Below are positions 16,853-26,047 of a stretch of DNA of 64,000 nt, one piece after another (position 1 is the stretch's first letter; each line of letters starts with the position of its first letter). The DNA lies in assembly GCA_910584235.1 (NCBI GenBank), contig CAJTZD010000020.1:1-64000 (forward strand), written 5' to 3'. The notes below the pieces were generated by a model that worked only from the letters and a program-made list of their open reading frames with translations, searched no databases and was not told where the DNA came from. This DNA is from an uncultured Acetatifactor sp. Lineage in GTDB: Bacteria; Bacillota; Clostridia; Lachnospirales; Lachnospiraceae. Both the position numbers and the translations under genes were made by a program.

Positions 16853-17671
16853 CTACAAATTCGGCTCGCTCCGCACCAGCTGCAGATCTTCGTCTTTCTT
16901 TACCACTACCCCTACAAAAGGCAGGGCTTTCCGGATGGTATCCGCCGGAATCCCCCCGATCTGCAAAGCGTTTATCCAGTCTATGAGCTCGGAAGTGCTG
17001 GGCTTCTTCCTGATATCCCGGATAGCGCGTATATTGTAGAATACTTCCATGGCATTTTTCAGCAGATTCTCCTCCACATCGGGATAGTGCACCCGCACGA
17101 TCTCCTCCATCAGCTCCCTGTCCGGAAAGTCAATATAGTGGAAGATACAGCGGCGCAGGAAAGCGTCCGGCAGTTCCTTTTCCGCGTTGGAGGTAATGAT
17201 TACTATGGGACGCTGCTTGGCTTTCACCGTCCTCTTGGTCTCATTAATATAAAATTCCATCTGATCCAGCTCCCAGAGCAGGTCATTGGGGAATTCCAGA
17301 TCCGCCTTGTCGATTTCGTCGATCAGTAGTACTACCTGTTCCTCGCTGTCAAAAGCTTCCCCCAGCTTGCCCAGCTTGATGTAATGGGCGATATCGTCCA
17401 CGCCCTCCTCGCCGAACTGCCCGTCATAGAGTCGCTGAATGGTATCGTACACATAAAGCCCTTCCTGGGCCTTGGTGGTGGATTTGATATTCCATATGAT
17501 CAGGCGTTTGCCCAGGGCTTTCGCCACGGCTTCCGCCAGCATAGTCTTGCCCGTGCCGGGCTCTCCCTTGATCAAAAGCGGCTTCTTCAACGCGATGGCG
17601 ATATTTACGCTGGCCATCAGCTCTTCGCTGGCCACATATTCCCCGGTTCCCTGAAATCCCTGTCTCTCCAT
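16853..17671 (-). CDS. MoxR-family AAA+ ATPase
   Basis: A 272-residue AAA+ ATPase: Walker A GEPGTGKT near residue 36, Walker B VVLLIDEIDKAD, sensor-1 IITSNAEKELPDAFLRRC, then the C-terminal lid. This is the MoxR type that works with VWA proteins, and a CoxE-like VWA gene lies just downstream. The ATG at 17671 follows GTGGAG and gives the usual family start (GTGEYVASEELM). ATGs at 17698 and 17806 are in frame but add low-complexity Gly-rich sequence. It is the first gene of the run ending in the MBOAT and SGNH genes, and is divergent from metF. Confidence 0.88.
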   Translation of the reverse strand: MERQGFQGTGEYVASEELMASVNIAIALKKPLLIKGEPGTGKTMLAEAVAKALGKRLIIWNIKSTTKAQEGLYVYDTIQRLYDGQFGEEGVDDIAHYIKLGKLGEAFDSEEQVVLLIDEIDKADLEFPNDLLWELDQMEFYINETKRTVKAKQRPIVIITSNAEKELPDAFLRRCIFHYIDFPDRELMEEIVRVHYPDVEENLLKNAMEVFYNIRAIRDIRKKPSTSELIDWINALQIGGIPADTIRKALPFVGVVVKKDEDLQLVRSEPNL

Positions 17672-17872
17672 AGTACTCCACGTCCCTTCCGCTGCCATCC
17701 GCGCTCCCGGTTCCTGTCCGGTTCCAATGCATTCCCGCAATGTACCCGGAACCAGTCCGCCCCGCAAATCACAGCCACCTTTCCCTTGAATTTCATTCTC
17801 TTTCATGTTACGATATTCTTGTTGCAAAATCAAGATAAAATCATAAAACAAAGGAAAATAAGGTGATATAAA

Positions 17873-18730
17873 ATGTTACAAAGCATGTTTGAACACAAGT
17901 CCACGCTTTCTTTTGAAGTATTCCCGCCAAAAAAGGACGGGGATTTTGAGTCTGCGTTTCAGGTGATGGATGCACTGGGGGCCCTGTCCCCGGATTTTAT
18001 CAGCGTTACCTATGGCGCAGGCGGGAGCCGCGCCGGCAAGACCATTGAAATCGCATCCTATATTCAGAATACCTTAAAGATAGATGCAGTGGCACATATG
18101 ACCTGCGTAGGCAGCCGGAAAGAAAAGCTGCTGGAGATTGCGGGGGAGCTGAAAAGCCACAATATAAGCCATTGCCTTGCCCTGCGGGGAGACCGCCCCA
18201 AAGATATGAGCGACGAGCAGTTCGCCTCCCGGGATTTCGCCCATGCAAACGACATGATGGAGTTTCTGCGGGAAAATACGGATCTGCATATGGCAGGAGC
18301 CTGCTATCCGGAAAAACACTTCGAGAGTTTCAGCATGGAGTCTGATTTGAACCACCTGCGGAAAAAACAGGAGGCAGGCGCGGAGTTTTTCATCAGCCAG
18401 CTTTTTTTTGATAATGACTACTTCTATTCTTTCCTGGAAAGGGCGGAGAAGAAAGGCATCACGGTACCTGTCTGCGCCGGCATCATGCCTATCACCTCCG
18501 CCGGGCAGCTTGGCACCACCGTCACCCTGTCCGGCTCCAGCATCCCCAAAGCGCTGGCCAGTCTCATAGCTACCTATGGAGACAATAAGGAGGACATGCG
18601 CAAAGCCGGCATCGACTATGCAATCCGCCAGATCCGCGATCTTCAGGAAAACGGCGTCCGGGACATACATATCTACGCTATGAACAAGCCGAAAACGACC
18701 GCGGAAATCGTTGCGGCGATTTATAGATAA
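17873..18730 (+). CDS. metF: 5,10-methylenetetrahydrofolate reductase
   Basis: A TIM-barrel flavoprotein of 285 residues that reduces methylene-THF to methyl-THF for methionine synthesis or the acetogenic methyl branch. Visible signatures are SFEVFPPKKDG at the N-terminus (catalytic Glu in FEVFPP), SVTYGAGGS near residue 45, ALRGDRP near 103 and FFISQLFFD near 180. AAGGTG lies 7 nt before the ATG. No partner such as metH, metV or a corrinoid protein is next to it, so it appears monocistronic. No SAM riboswitch was recognised in the short upstream region. Confidence 0.95.
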   Translation: MLQSMFEHKSTLSFEVFPPKKDGDFESAFQVMDALGALSPDFISVTYGAGGSRAGKTIEIASYIQNTLKIDAVAHMTCVGSRKEKLLEIAGELKSHNISHCLALRGDRPKDMSDEQFASRDFAHANDMMEFLRENTDLHMAGACYPEKHFESFSMESDLNHLRKKQEAGAEFFISQLFFDNDYFYSFLERAEKKGITVPVCAGIMPITSAGQLGTTVTLSGSSIPKALASLIATYGDNKEDMRKAGIDYAIRQIRDLQENGVRDIHIYAMNKPKTTAEIVAAIYR

Positions 18731-18752
18731 CGGCAGACCGCACGAAATCCGG

Positions 18753-18781
18753 TTGCCACGGGGACCAAAGAATGCTATAAT
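18753..18781 (+). promoter_or_regulatory. Promoter of the hybrid histidine kinase gene
   Basis: TTGCCA (18753-18758), 17-bp spacer, perfect TATAAT (18776-18781). It lies 60 nt upstream of the kinase start and downstream of metF. Confidence 0.75.
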
Positions 18782-18844
18782 ATTCTCATAAAGCCCCTAA
18801 AAATAATCAACGGAAAAAGGAACAAGTACAAGGAGGAAACGAAT

Positions 18845-21800
18845 ATGTATCATTGTCATATTCATTTCTATTTAGCGGGACCTCAGGACAGACTGTTTGA
18901 CGCTGTCAAAAAAGCAAACCCATTTGAATATTTCACCCATACATTTCTGGAGAGCGACAGCCCTCAGAAAGAGTTGGCGGCAAAAGCAGATGTGATTCTG
19001 GCCAACATACAGGATTTGGATACGGAGGAAGCCCTGGCCACACTGCTCTCCGGCAAGGGAAAAGACACTGAGTTGATTCTGCTGGCGAATCCCAGCCAGA
19101 TCGGGCTTTTGTCCGTTGATTTCTCCGAGATCAGGGATATTTGGACACTGCCCATGTCAGAGGAGGAAATCTCATTCCGTTTTCTGAGATGGCAGCAAAA
19201 TTATAAAATGGAAAAGGACTTCTGGGAGACCAGCCATTTCCTGGACGCAACCATTAACCATGTTCCCAATCTGGTCTGGTACAAGAACCGGGAAGGGCTC
19301 CATCTGAAAGTGAACGACAGCTTCTGTCAGACTGTGGGCAAGACAAAGGAACAGGTGGAGGGACGGGATCATTTTTACATATGGGATGTAGATCCCAACG
19401 ACCCAGCCAACAATGCCCAGGACTGCATGGAATCCGATAACGAGGTCATGAACAAACGGATTACCTGCATATCTGAGGAAACCGTAAAGTCCGGCGACGG
19501 GATCAAGCTGCTCACCACCTATAAGTCTCCCCTGTACGATCTGGACGGAACCGTCATGGGCACGGTGGGCGTTGCCATCGATATAACCCAGGAGCGCAGC
19601 TATAAACAACAGCTCATCCAGAAAAACGAGACTCTGGAAACCATTTTCACCACCCTGGAATGCGGTGTCATGTGTCACACCATGGACGGATCCCACATTG
19701 TCAGCGTCAACCAGGCCGCCCTTGACATACTGGGCTTTTCCTCCCAGGAAGAGCTCATAGCCAGCGGCTTTGATCTGGTTGCTCCCTCGGTGCTGGATTC
19801 GGACAGGGAGTATCTGCGCAAAGCCATCCAGTCGCTGACCAAGGAGGGAGACAGCGTCAGTGTGGAATACCGCGTCCGCCACAAGGACGGAAGACTCCTG
19901 TATATCATGGGCAATATCAAGCTTATTAAGGAGAACGGGAAGCTTGTCTTCAGACGTTTCCTTTTAGACTTCACGGACCAGAAGCAGCGCGAAACCAGGG
20001 AGCGGCTGGAAAACGAAAGACGGCAGCTGGCACTGGTGCAGGCTCTGACAGTCGACTATGATCTCGTCTGTTTTTTTAACCTGGATTCGGACACAGGGAA
20101 GCTCCTGCAGATAAAGGATAAGGATGCCTCTCCCTTTGATTCCGTCTTTAGCGGAGCGCTTTCTTTTTCGGAGAGCATGGATGTCTATATCGGGAAATTT
20201 GTTCATGAGGAGGACCAGGACATGCTCCGGGAATTCCTGGCGCCGGAGAAAGTGAGAAATGCCCTGGAGGAGCGCCAGCTGTTCTATACCAATTACCGCA
20301 CTGTCCAAAACGGCGAAGTGAAATATTATCAGCTGAAAGTTGTGCGGACCGGGGATTGGAGCGAAAGCCACGGTATGGTTCTGGGACTGCGCAGCGTGGA
20401 TGAAGAGACCCGTAAGGAAATGGAACAGAAAAAGCTGCTGGAGGATGCCCTGCTTCAGGCCAACCGCGCCAGCAAGGCAAAGAGTATTTTCCTCTCCAAT
20501 ATGTCCCATGACATCCGCACGCCGATGAACGCCATCGTGGGCTTTACGGCTCTGGCCATAACCCATATAGACAACAAAGAACAGATAGAGGAATATCTGA
20601 AGAAAATTATGACCTCCGGCAATCATCTGCTGAGCCTGATCAACGATGTCCTGGACATGAGCCGCATCGAAAGCGGTAAAATGCGTCTGGACGAACAGGA
20701 ATGCAGCCTGCCCGATATCCTGCACGGCCTCCGCAATATCATACAGGCGGATATCCGGGCCAAACAGCTGGAATTCTATATCGATGCCGTGGATGTGAGC
20801 CATGAGGAGATCTACTGCGACAAGCTGCGCCTGAATCAGGTTCTGCTGAACCTGTTGGGCAATTCCATCAAGTACACAAGTGCGGGCGGCATTGTCAGCA
20901 TGCGGATCCGTGAGAAGCCCGGGGCGCCCTCTGACTGTGCCCACTATGAGTTTATTATCAAAGACACAGGCATAGGCATGAGCGAGGAATTCGTGAAGCG
21001 CATCTTTGAGCCATTTGAGCGGGAAAGGAATTCCACCATCAGCAAGATCCAGGGCACCGGCTTAGGAATGGCAATCACTAAGAATATCATCAACATGATG
21101 AACGGCTCTATCGATGTGAAGAGCGAGCAGGGCGTGGGCACGGAATTCACGGTATCCCTTACTTTCCGGCTCCAGACTGTCAAGAAAGAGGTTCCGGAGA
21201 TACCGGAACTGAGAAACTGCAGGGCGCTGGTGGTGGATGACGACTACAACACCTGCGACAGCGTATCCTACATGCTCCAGCAGATCGGCATGCGCGCCGA
21301 GTGGACCATGTCAGGCCGGGAAGCCGTACTGCGCACCCACCAGGCAGCAACAAGAGGCGACAGATACTCCGTCTATATCATCGACTGGCTGCTCCCGGAT
21401 TTAAACGGGATCGAGATCACAAGGCGTATCCGGAAAGAGATGGGGGATGATGTACCCATCATCGTCCTGACGGCGTACGACTGGTCGGATATCGAGGATG
21501 AGGCCAGGGAGGCCGGTGTCACGGCTTTCTGCAGCAAGCCGTTGTTCCTGTCGGATCTGCGCAGCTGTCTGCACACGGTGCTTCACGCGGAGGAAGAACG
21601 CGCCGACGAAAATGTCTGGGACGGCTTCCGGCATCACAAGGGGCGTATCCTCCTTGCTGAGGACAATGAGCTGAACCAGGAAATTGCCACCGCTATCCTG
21701 GGCGAGGCCGGCTTTACCATCGATGTGGCGGAAAACGGCCGGATTGCCGTGGATATGCTGAAGAAATCCGGACCGGGCTACTATCAGCTGGTACTGATGG

Positions 21801-22015
21801 ACGTGCAGATGCCTGTGATGAACGGATATGAGGCGGCGACCGTCATCCGAAAGCTGGAGGACGCTTCCCTGGCTTCCATCCCGATTCTGGCAATGACGGC
21901 CAACGCTTTTGAGGAAGATAAAAAAGAGGCCCTGAAATGCGGCATGAACGGCCACATCGCAAAGCCTATTGATGTAGATACTCTCTTCGACACCTTAGAT
22001 CAGATTTTATCCTGA
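18845..22015 (+). CDS. Soluble hybrid sensor histidine kinase with PAS and two receiver domains
   Basis: A 1056-residue kinase without membrane helices. In order: an N-terminal ~120-residue domain that looks like a receiver without a clear phospho-Asp site, PAS domains near residues 130-255 (with NHVPNLVWYKNREG) and 265-385, a further PAS-like region to ~525, HisKA with His555 in SNMSHDIRTPMN, an HATPase domain (GNSIKYTS, DTGIGM, GTGLGMAI), receiver 1 (~795-915; VVDDDY, IIDWLLPD) and receiver 2 (~935-1055; LLAEDNELN, LMDVQMPVMNG). No output regulator is adjacent, so signalling may pass to distant proteins. AAGGAGG precedes the ATG. Its 3' end overlaps the convergent MATE gene by 16 bp. Confidence 0.92.
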   Translation: MYHCHIHFYLAGPQDRLFDAVKKANPFEYFTHTFLESDSPQKELAAKADVILANIQDLDTEEALATLLSGKGKDTELILLANPSQIGLLSVDFSEIRDIWTLPMSEEEISFRFLRWQQNYKMEKDFWETSHFLDATINHVPNLVWYKNREGLHLKVNDSFCQTVGKTKEQVEGRDHFYIWDVDPNDPANNAQDCMESDNEVMNKRITCISEETVKSGDGIKLLTTYKSPLYDLDGTVMGTVGVAIDITQERSYKQQLIQKNETLETIFTTLECGVMCHTMDGSHIVSVNQAALDILGFSSQEELIASGFDLVAPSVLDSDREYLRKAIQSLTKEGDSVSVEYRVRHKDGRLLYIMGNIKLIKENGKLVFRRFLLDFTDQKQRETRERLENERRQLALVQALTVDYDLVCFFNLDSDTGKLLQIKDKDASPFDSVFSGALSFSESMDVYIGKFVHEEDQDMLREFLAPEKVRNALEERQLFYTNYRTVQNGEVKYYQLKVVRTGDWSESHGMVLGLRSVDEETRKEMEQKKLLEDALLQANRASKAKSIFLSNMSHDIRTPMNAIVGFTALAITHIDNKEQIEEYLKKIMTSGNHLLSLINDVLDMSRIESGKMRLDEQECSLPDILHGLRNIIQADIRAKQLEFYIDAVDVSHEEIYCDKLRLNQVLLNLLGNSIKYTSAGGIVSMRIREKPGAPSDCAHYEFIIKDTGIGMSEEFVKRIFEPFERERNSTISKIQGTGLGMAITKNIINMMNGSIDVKSEQGVGTEFTVSLTFRLQTVKKEVPEIPELRNCRALVVDDDYNTCDSVSYMLQQIGMRAEWTMSGREAVLRTHQAATRGDRYSVYIIDWLLPDLNGIEITRRIRKEMGDDVPIIVLTAYDWSDIEDEAREAGVTAFCSKPLFLSDLRSCLHTVLHAEEERADENVWDGFRHHKGRILLAEDNELNQEIATAILGEAGFTIDVAENGRIAVDMLKKSGPGYYQLVLMDVQMPVMNGYEAATVIRKLEDASLASIPILAMTANAFEEDKKEALKCGMNGHIAKPIDVDTLFDTLDQILS

Positions 22016-23391
22016 GGTTTCCTGCGAAAGCCCGGAAGTCTGCGTGCAACATAAAAATAACTTGGAATCAGAATCATATCCGCACCGAGCCAGGCAAGGA
22101 TCTCCGCAAACAATATTCCGTTTTCTCCAAACATCAGGGGCAGCAGCAAAGCTGCCCCTGTGCGCATCACAAACTCGGCTATGCCGGAAGCCATGGGCAG
22201 CACCGTATTTCCCAGACCCTGGATACAGCTTCTGGTGATATGCAGGATATACAGAACCGGCAGGCAGACGGACATAACCGCCAGATAACGATATGCCACA
22301 TCCAGCGCCTCCATGCTCTGTGCGCTGCTTTCCGGAAGAAACAATGCAAGAATCCATCTCCCGCCGCTGAGCATGACTGCCGTGATGAGCAGGGAGGTGG
22401 CTATGGCGATTCCGATGCCCACACGCATGCCCTGAGAAATCCTGCGGATCTTTCCGGCGCCCAGATTTTGACCGGAATATGTGGTCATGGCATATCCATA
22501 GGACGTGGCTGCCACCTCCAGAATCCCATACAGTTTGTTGGTTGCCGTGACTCCTGCAATAAATGTGACACCAAATCCGTTTACTATGGTCTGAACAATC
22601 ATACCGCCCACGGAAATAACCATGTTTTGGAATGCCATGGGCAATCCGAAAGTCATCAGTCTGCCGCAGAGCGCGCTCTCCAGCTTCCAGTCCTCTTTTT
22701 TCAGCTGCAGCACTTCAATACGGCAGATATACCGGATACAGTAAGCCGCCGACAGACACTGGGCGATCAATGTAGCGATAGCTGCTCCCTGCACGCCCCA
22801 GTGGAATTCCATGACAAACAAAAAATCCAGCACGATATTGGTCAAAGAGGCAATGACCATGGCGATCAGCGGCTGCCTGCCATTGCCAAGAGCCCGCAAT
22901 ATCGCCGCGGCCAGGTTGTATGTCATGACAATGGGCAGGCCCGCAAACAGAATCCGCAGATAGGCCATGGAGATCGGGCGGATTTCTTCCGGTGCCCGAA
23001 GCAGGGATACCACTGCCCCGGCTGCGCCCTCGCTGACCAGGGTCAAAAAGATTGCACACAGAGCGGCCAGCACAATGGAATTGGCAACCACCTGACGCAG
23101 CTTTCCGTATTCACCCGCACCGAACTTCTGGGCCATCAGGATAGAAAAACCCTGCGCAAAGCCCTGGATGGTGCCCAGCGTCAGCCAATTGAGCCAGTCC
23201 ACTGCTCCCAGAGCCGCCAGCGCATCCACCCCCAGCACCTTGCCCACCACGGCAGTATCCACCATGGTATACATCTGCTGGAAAATATTTCCCGCCATCA
23301 GGGGCAGAGAAAACAGAAGCAGAAGCTTCCAGGGACTTCCCTCCGTCAATGTATTGGCATCTGTTTTCTTCCGAAATCCGGTCTGTTCCAT
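22000..23391 (-). CDS. MATE-family efflux transporter
   Basis: A 463-residue, ~12-helix MATE exporter. Its N-terminus carries the family pattern LLLFSLPLMAGNIFQQMYTMVDTAVVG, and the second half repeats it (FGLPMAFQNMVISVGGMIVQTIVNGFG). It would expel cationic drugs or metabolites using a Na+ or H+ gradient; the substrate is not predictable. The ATG at 23391 gives the family start; the frame continues upstream into the ZIP gene. It follows the ZIP transporter by 32 nt on the same strand. Confidence 0.92.
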   Translation of the reverse strand: MEQTGFRKKTDANTLTEGSPWKLLLLFSLPLMAGNIFQQMYTMVDTAVVGKVLGVDALAALGAVDWLNWLTLGTIQGFAQGFSILMAQKFGAGEYGKLRQVVANSIVLAALCAIFLTLVSEGAAGAVVSLLRAPEEIRPISMAYLRILFAGLPIVMTYNLAAAILRALGNGRQPLIAMVIASLTNIVLDFLFVMEFHWGVQGAAIATLIAQCLSAAYCIRYICRIEVLQLKKEDWKLESALCGRLMTFGLPMAFQNMVISVGGMIVQTIVNGFGVTFIAGVTATNKLYGILEVAATSYGYAMTTYSGQNLGAGKIRRISQGMRVGIGIAIATSLLITAVMLSGGRWILALFLPESSAQSMEALDVAYRYLAVMSVCLPVLYILHITRSCIQGLGNTVLPMASGIAEFVMRTGAALLLPLMFGENGILFAEILAWLGADMILIPSYFYVARRLPGFRRKPQDKI

Positions 23392-23423
23392 TCCTTTCCA
23401 AACTCCTCTCTTGTATCTCCTGC

Positions 23424-24221
23424 TTATCCCAGCATCACATCCAAAAGCATCATCACCGCGAACCCCAGAATAATACCCATGGTGGCGGAATAAGGTTCTC
23501 TCTCCTGATTTCTCTGGCATTCCGGAATCAGTTCATGTACCGCCACCAGTATCATAGCTCCGGCCGCAAAGGAAAGGGCAAAGGGCAGAACGGCCTCTAT
23601 ATAGACTACAAGAAGCGCGCCGATGACGCCGGCCACAGGTTCCACCATACCGGAGGCCTGCCCAAGCAGAAAACTCTTCTTTCGGGAATAGCCCTCTCTC
23701 CTCAGGGGAATAGACACGGCGGCGCCCTCCGGAAAATTCTGCAGGCCTATGCCCACTGCCACAGTCACTGCACCCATCAGATTTTCCATGGAGATATCCC
23801 CGCTGCGCAGAGTCCCGAAAGCCACTCCCACCGCCAGCCCCTCAGGTATGTTGTGGAGGGTGATGGACAGCACCAGCATAATAATCCGGTTAAGGCGCTC
23901 CGCTCCCCGGGCGCTGTCTGCCCTGTTTCTGGCGCCGGTGACGATTTTATCGGAAATCCACATAAATACGGCGCCGCACAAAAAGCCTCCCGTGGCCACC
24001 AGAAAAGCCGGCGTTCCTTCCATGCTCTCAGCCCTCTCGATGGCCGGCTGCAGCAATGACCAGAAGCTGGCGGCCACCATGACTCCGGCAGCAAACCCCA
24101 GCATCAGATTCAGCGTTTTCCCATTGGGTGTCCTGAAAAAAACAACGGTCGCAGCGCCCAGAGCCGTCACCGACCAAGTCCCCAGCGTTGCAACCAGAGC
24201 CATTACAAAAATATCGTTCAT
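23424..24221 (-). CDS. ZIP-family divalent metal transporter
   Basis: A 265-residue membrane protein with the ZIP metal-site motifs HNIPEGLAVGVAFG (transmembrane 4) and QNFPEGAAVSIPLR (transmembrane 5). The first is His-x-x-Pro-Glu-Gly, the second has Gln-Asn in place of the first His. It probably imports Zn2+ or Fe2+/Mn2+. It is the first gene of a probable two-gene unit with the MATE exporter and lies 66 nt after gpsA. A run of six Gs forms the ribosome site region. Confidence 0.9.
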   Translation of the reverse strand: MNDIFVMALVATLGTWSVTALGAATVVFFRTPNGKTLNLMLGFAAGVMVAASFWSLLQPAIERAESMEGTPAFLVATGGFLCGAVFMWISDKIVTGARNRADSARGAERLNRIIMLVLSITLHNIPEGLAVGVAFGTLRSGDISMENLMGAVTVAVGIGLQNFPEGAAVSIPLRREGYSRKKSFLLGQASGMVEPVAGVIGALLVVYIEAVLPFALSFAAGAMILVAVHELIPECQRNQEREPYSATMGIILGFAVMMLLDVMLG

Positions 24222-24286
24222 CTCGCACCCCCCTCATATTCAGCATATGACGCTGTGAAAAGGGTGTGCCTGTTTTTGTCAGAGCA

Positions 24287-25324
24287 TTATTGCCATTGGG
24301 AATCTGACACTTCGATTTTCTTATCCCTGAGCATCAGTTCTTTCACAGCCTGATCCGCGCTCTTACCGTTGAAAAGCACTTCGTTCACCTGTTCGATGAT
24401 AGGAAGCTGCACATGATATTTTCGGGCCAGCTCCATGGCTGCTTTGGCAGAGTGTACGCCCTCTACCACCATCTTGACTTCCGCCATAGCCTGGTCACAG
24501 GTCTTCCCCTGACCGATCAGAATGCCTGCCCGGCGGTTTCTGGAATGCATGCTGGCACAGGTGACGATCAGGTCTCCGATTCCCGTCAGGCCGCAGAATG
24601 TCTCAAACTTACCTCCCATGGCCGTGCCCAGTCTGGCAATCTCCGTGATACCCCTGGTGATTAGAGCCGCTTTCGTATTATCCCCGTAACCAAGTCCGTC
24701 GGCAATTCCCGCAGCCAGCGCCACCACATTCTTTAATGCGCCACCCAGTTCCATCCCTAAGATATCCGGACTGACATAGACTCGGAACACCTCATTCATA
24801 AACAGATTCTGGATATATTCAGCAGTGTCCTTAGACTTTGCTCCTACTACTATAGTAGTAGGGACCCCACGGCCCACTTCCTCCGCATGGGACGGACCGG
24901 ACATCACCGCCACGTCTGCCTGGGGAATTTCCTGTTCGATGATCTCCGAAAGCGTCAGCAGCGTATGATCCTCGATTCCCTTTGCAACGTTCAGGATCTT
25001 TTGTTCCGCCCCCACCAGGGAAGACAGCCTGTGGGCAGTGGCCCTGGTATAAGAACTGGCCACAGCCATGACCAGCAGATCCTTTCCTGTCACAGCCTCT
25101 TTGTCATCCGCAGTGAACAGGATATCTTCCGGCAAGGTGACTCCCGGCAGCATCTTATGCTCATGAGTCTCCCGCAGCATCTGGATTTCCGTCTCCAGAG
25201 CCGACCATACCGTGATTTCATGTCCGTTTTTATGCAGCAGTACCGCCAGCGCAATGCCCCAGCTTCCTCCGCCTATAATGCTTATTCTGGAATGCTTTTC
25301 TTCCATGGAATGCCTCTCTTTCAT
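24287..25324 (-). CDS. gpsA: Glycerol-3-phosphate dehydrogenase [NAD(P)+]
   Basis: Makes sn-glycerol-3-phosphate from dihydroxyacetone phosphate for phospholipid synthesis. The Rossmann motif is IIGGGSWGIALA, followed by SGPSHAEEVGRGVPTTIV, the catalytic-Lys segment GGALKNVVALAAGIADGLGYG and a substrate segment LTGIGDLIVTC. The ATG at 25324 lies 6 nt after GGGGGA; a second in-frame ATG six codons later also has a ribosome site. The frame is open upstream but that part is very basic and not typical. plsY and der lie directly upstream, so glycerol-phosphate synthesis and acylation are linked. Confidence 0.95.
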   Translation of the reverse strand: MKERHSMEEKHSRISIIGGGSWGIALAVLLHKNGHEITVWSALETEIQMLRETHEHKMLPGVTLPEDILFTADDKEAVTGKDLLVMAVASSYTRATAHRLSSLVGAEQKILNVAKGIEDHTLLTLSEIIEQEIPQADVAVMSGPSHAEEVGRGVPTTIVVGAKSKDTAEYIQNLFMNEVFRVYVSPDILGMELGGALKNVVALAAGIADGLGYGDNTKAALITRGITEIARLGTAMGGKFETFCGLTGIGDLIVTCASMHSRNRRAGILIGQGKTCDQAMAEVKMVVEGVHSAKAAMELARKYHVQLPIIEQVNEVLFNGKSADQAVKELMLRDKKIEVSDSQWQ

Positions 25325-25376
25325 GACAAATCCCCCTTTTTCAAAGATTTTGCCCCGCCTCTTCCGACTTCCTTTT

Positions 25377-26042
25377 TCAGTGATTCTCTTCTTCCTTTTT
25401 GTTCTTTTTGAAAAGGTATGTCTTTCTCTCGTTGCCGTGCAGCAGACGTACAATGTTCTCCCGGTGCTTCCAGTACGCCAGCGCCGCCAGCAGAAACGAG
25501 AGGATATACATCTCGTTCAGATGCGCCTGGCTCATGCCGGCAAACACCCCCAGCTGACCGCACACCATCATCTCTATCACAAAGCCCAGATAAACCAGCA
25601 ATGACCCCAGCGACACCAGATGAGTGGAAAAGAAAATGCCGAAAAATACCGCCACTCCCATGACAACGAAATAGGGATGAAAGGACAGGATCAAACCTGC
25701 TGTTGCGGCAATTCCTTTTCCTCCCTTGAATCCCATATAAAAAGGATAATTATGCCCCAGAATAACGCCCGCCGCCGTATAGAGACAAAGCAGATATATG
25801 GTGTCCGGATGGCCAGCCCCAAAGAGCATCCTTACGATCATTACAGCTATGATACATTTCAGGCAGTCCCCGGCCAGCACGATCATTCCCGCCTTTGTTC
25901 CCAGCACCCGCAAGGTGTTGGTGGTGCCGGCATTGCCGCTCCCGTGCTGCCTGATGTCAATTCCATGGGCCTTGCCATAGAAATAAGCGGTCTGAAACAG
26001 ACCGAACACATGCCCTATCAGTAAACAGATTATTCTTTCCAT
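25377..26042 (-). CDS. plsY: Acyl-phosphate:glycerol-3-phosphate acyltransferase
   Basis: A 221-residue integral membrane enzyme that transfers the acyl group of acyl-phosphate (made by PlsX, encoded at 53.6 kb) to glycerol-3-phosphate. Conserved PlsY segments are GSGNAGTTNTLRVLGTKAG, GHNYPFYMGFKGGKG and SLGSLL. Five hydrophobic helices are visible; a charged tail ending KKEEENH extends beyond the usual end. It sits 5 nt after der and 52 nt before gpsA, whose product supplies its substrate. Confidence 0.95.
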   Translation of the reverse strand: MERIICLLIGHVFGLFQTAYFYGKAHGIDIRQHGSGNAGTTNTLRVLGTKAGMIVLAGDCLKCIIAVMIVRMLFGAGHPDTIYLLCLYTAAGVILGHNYPFYMGFKGGKGIAATAGLILSFHPYFVVMGVAVFFGIFFSTHLVSLGSLLVYLGFVIEMMVCGQLGVFAGMSQAHLNEMYILSFLLAALAYWKHRENIVRLLHGNERKTYLFKKNKKEEENH

Positions 26043-26047
26043 ACGCC

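Noticed and set aside
22240..23493. A 417-codon open frame on the plus strand opposite the MATE gene
   Set aside because: It is His/Gln/Arg-rich with no family pattern and lies antisense to a clear transporter; it is a mirror frame.
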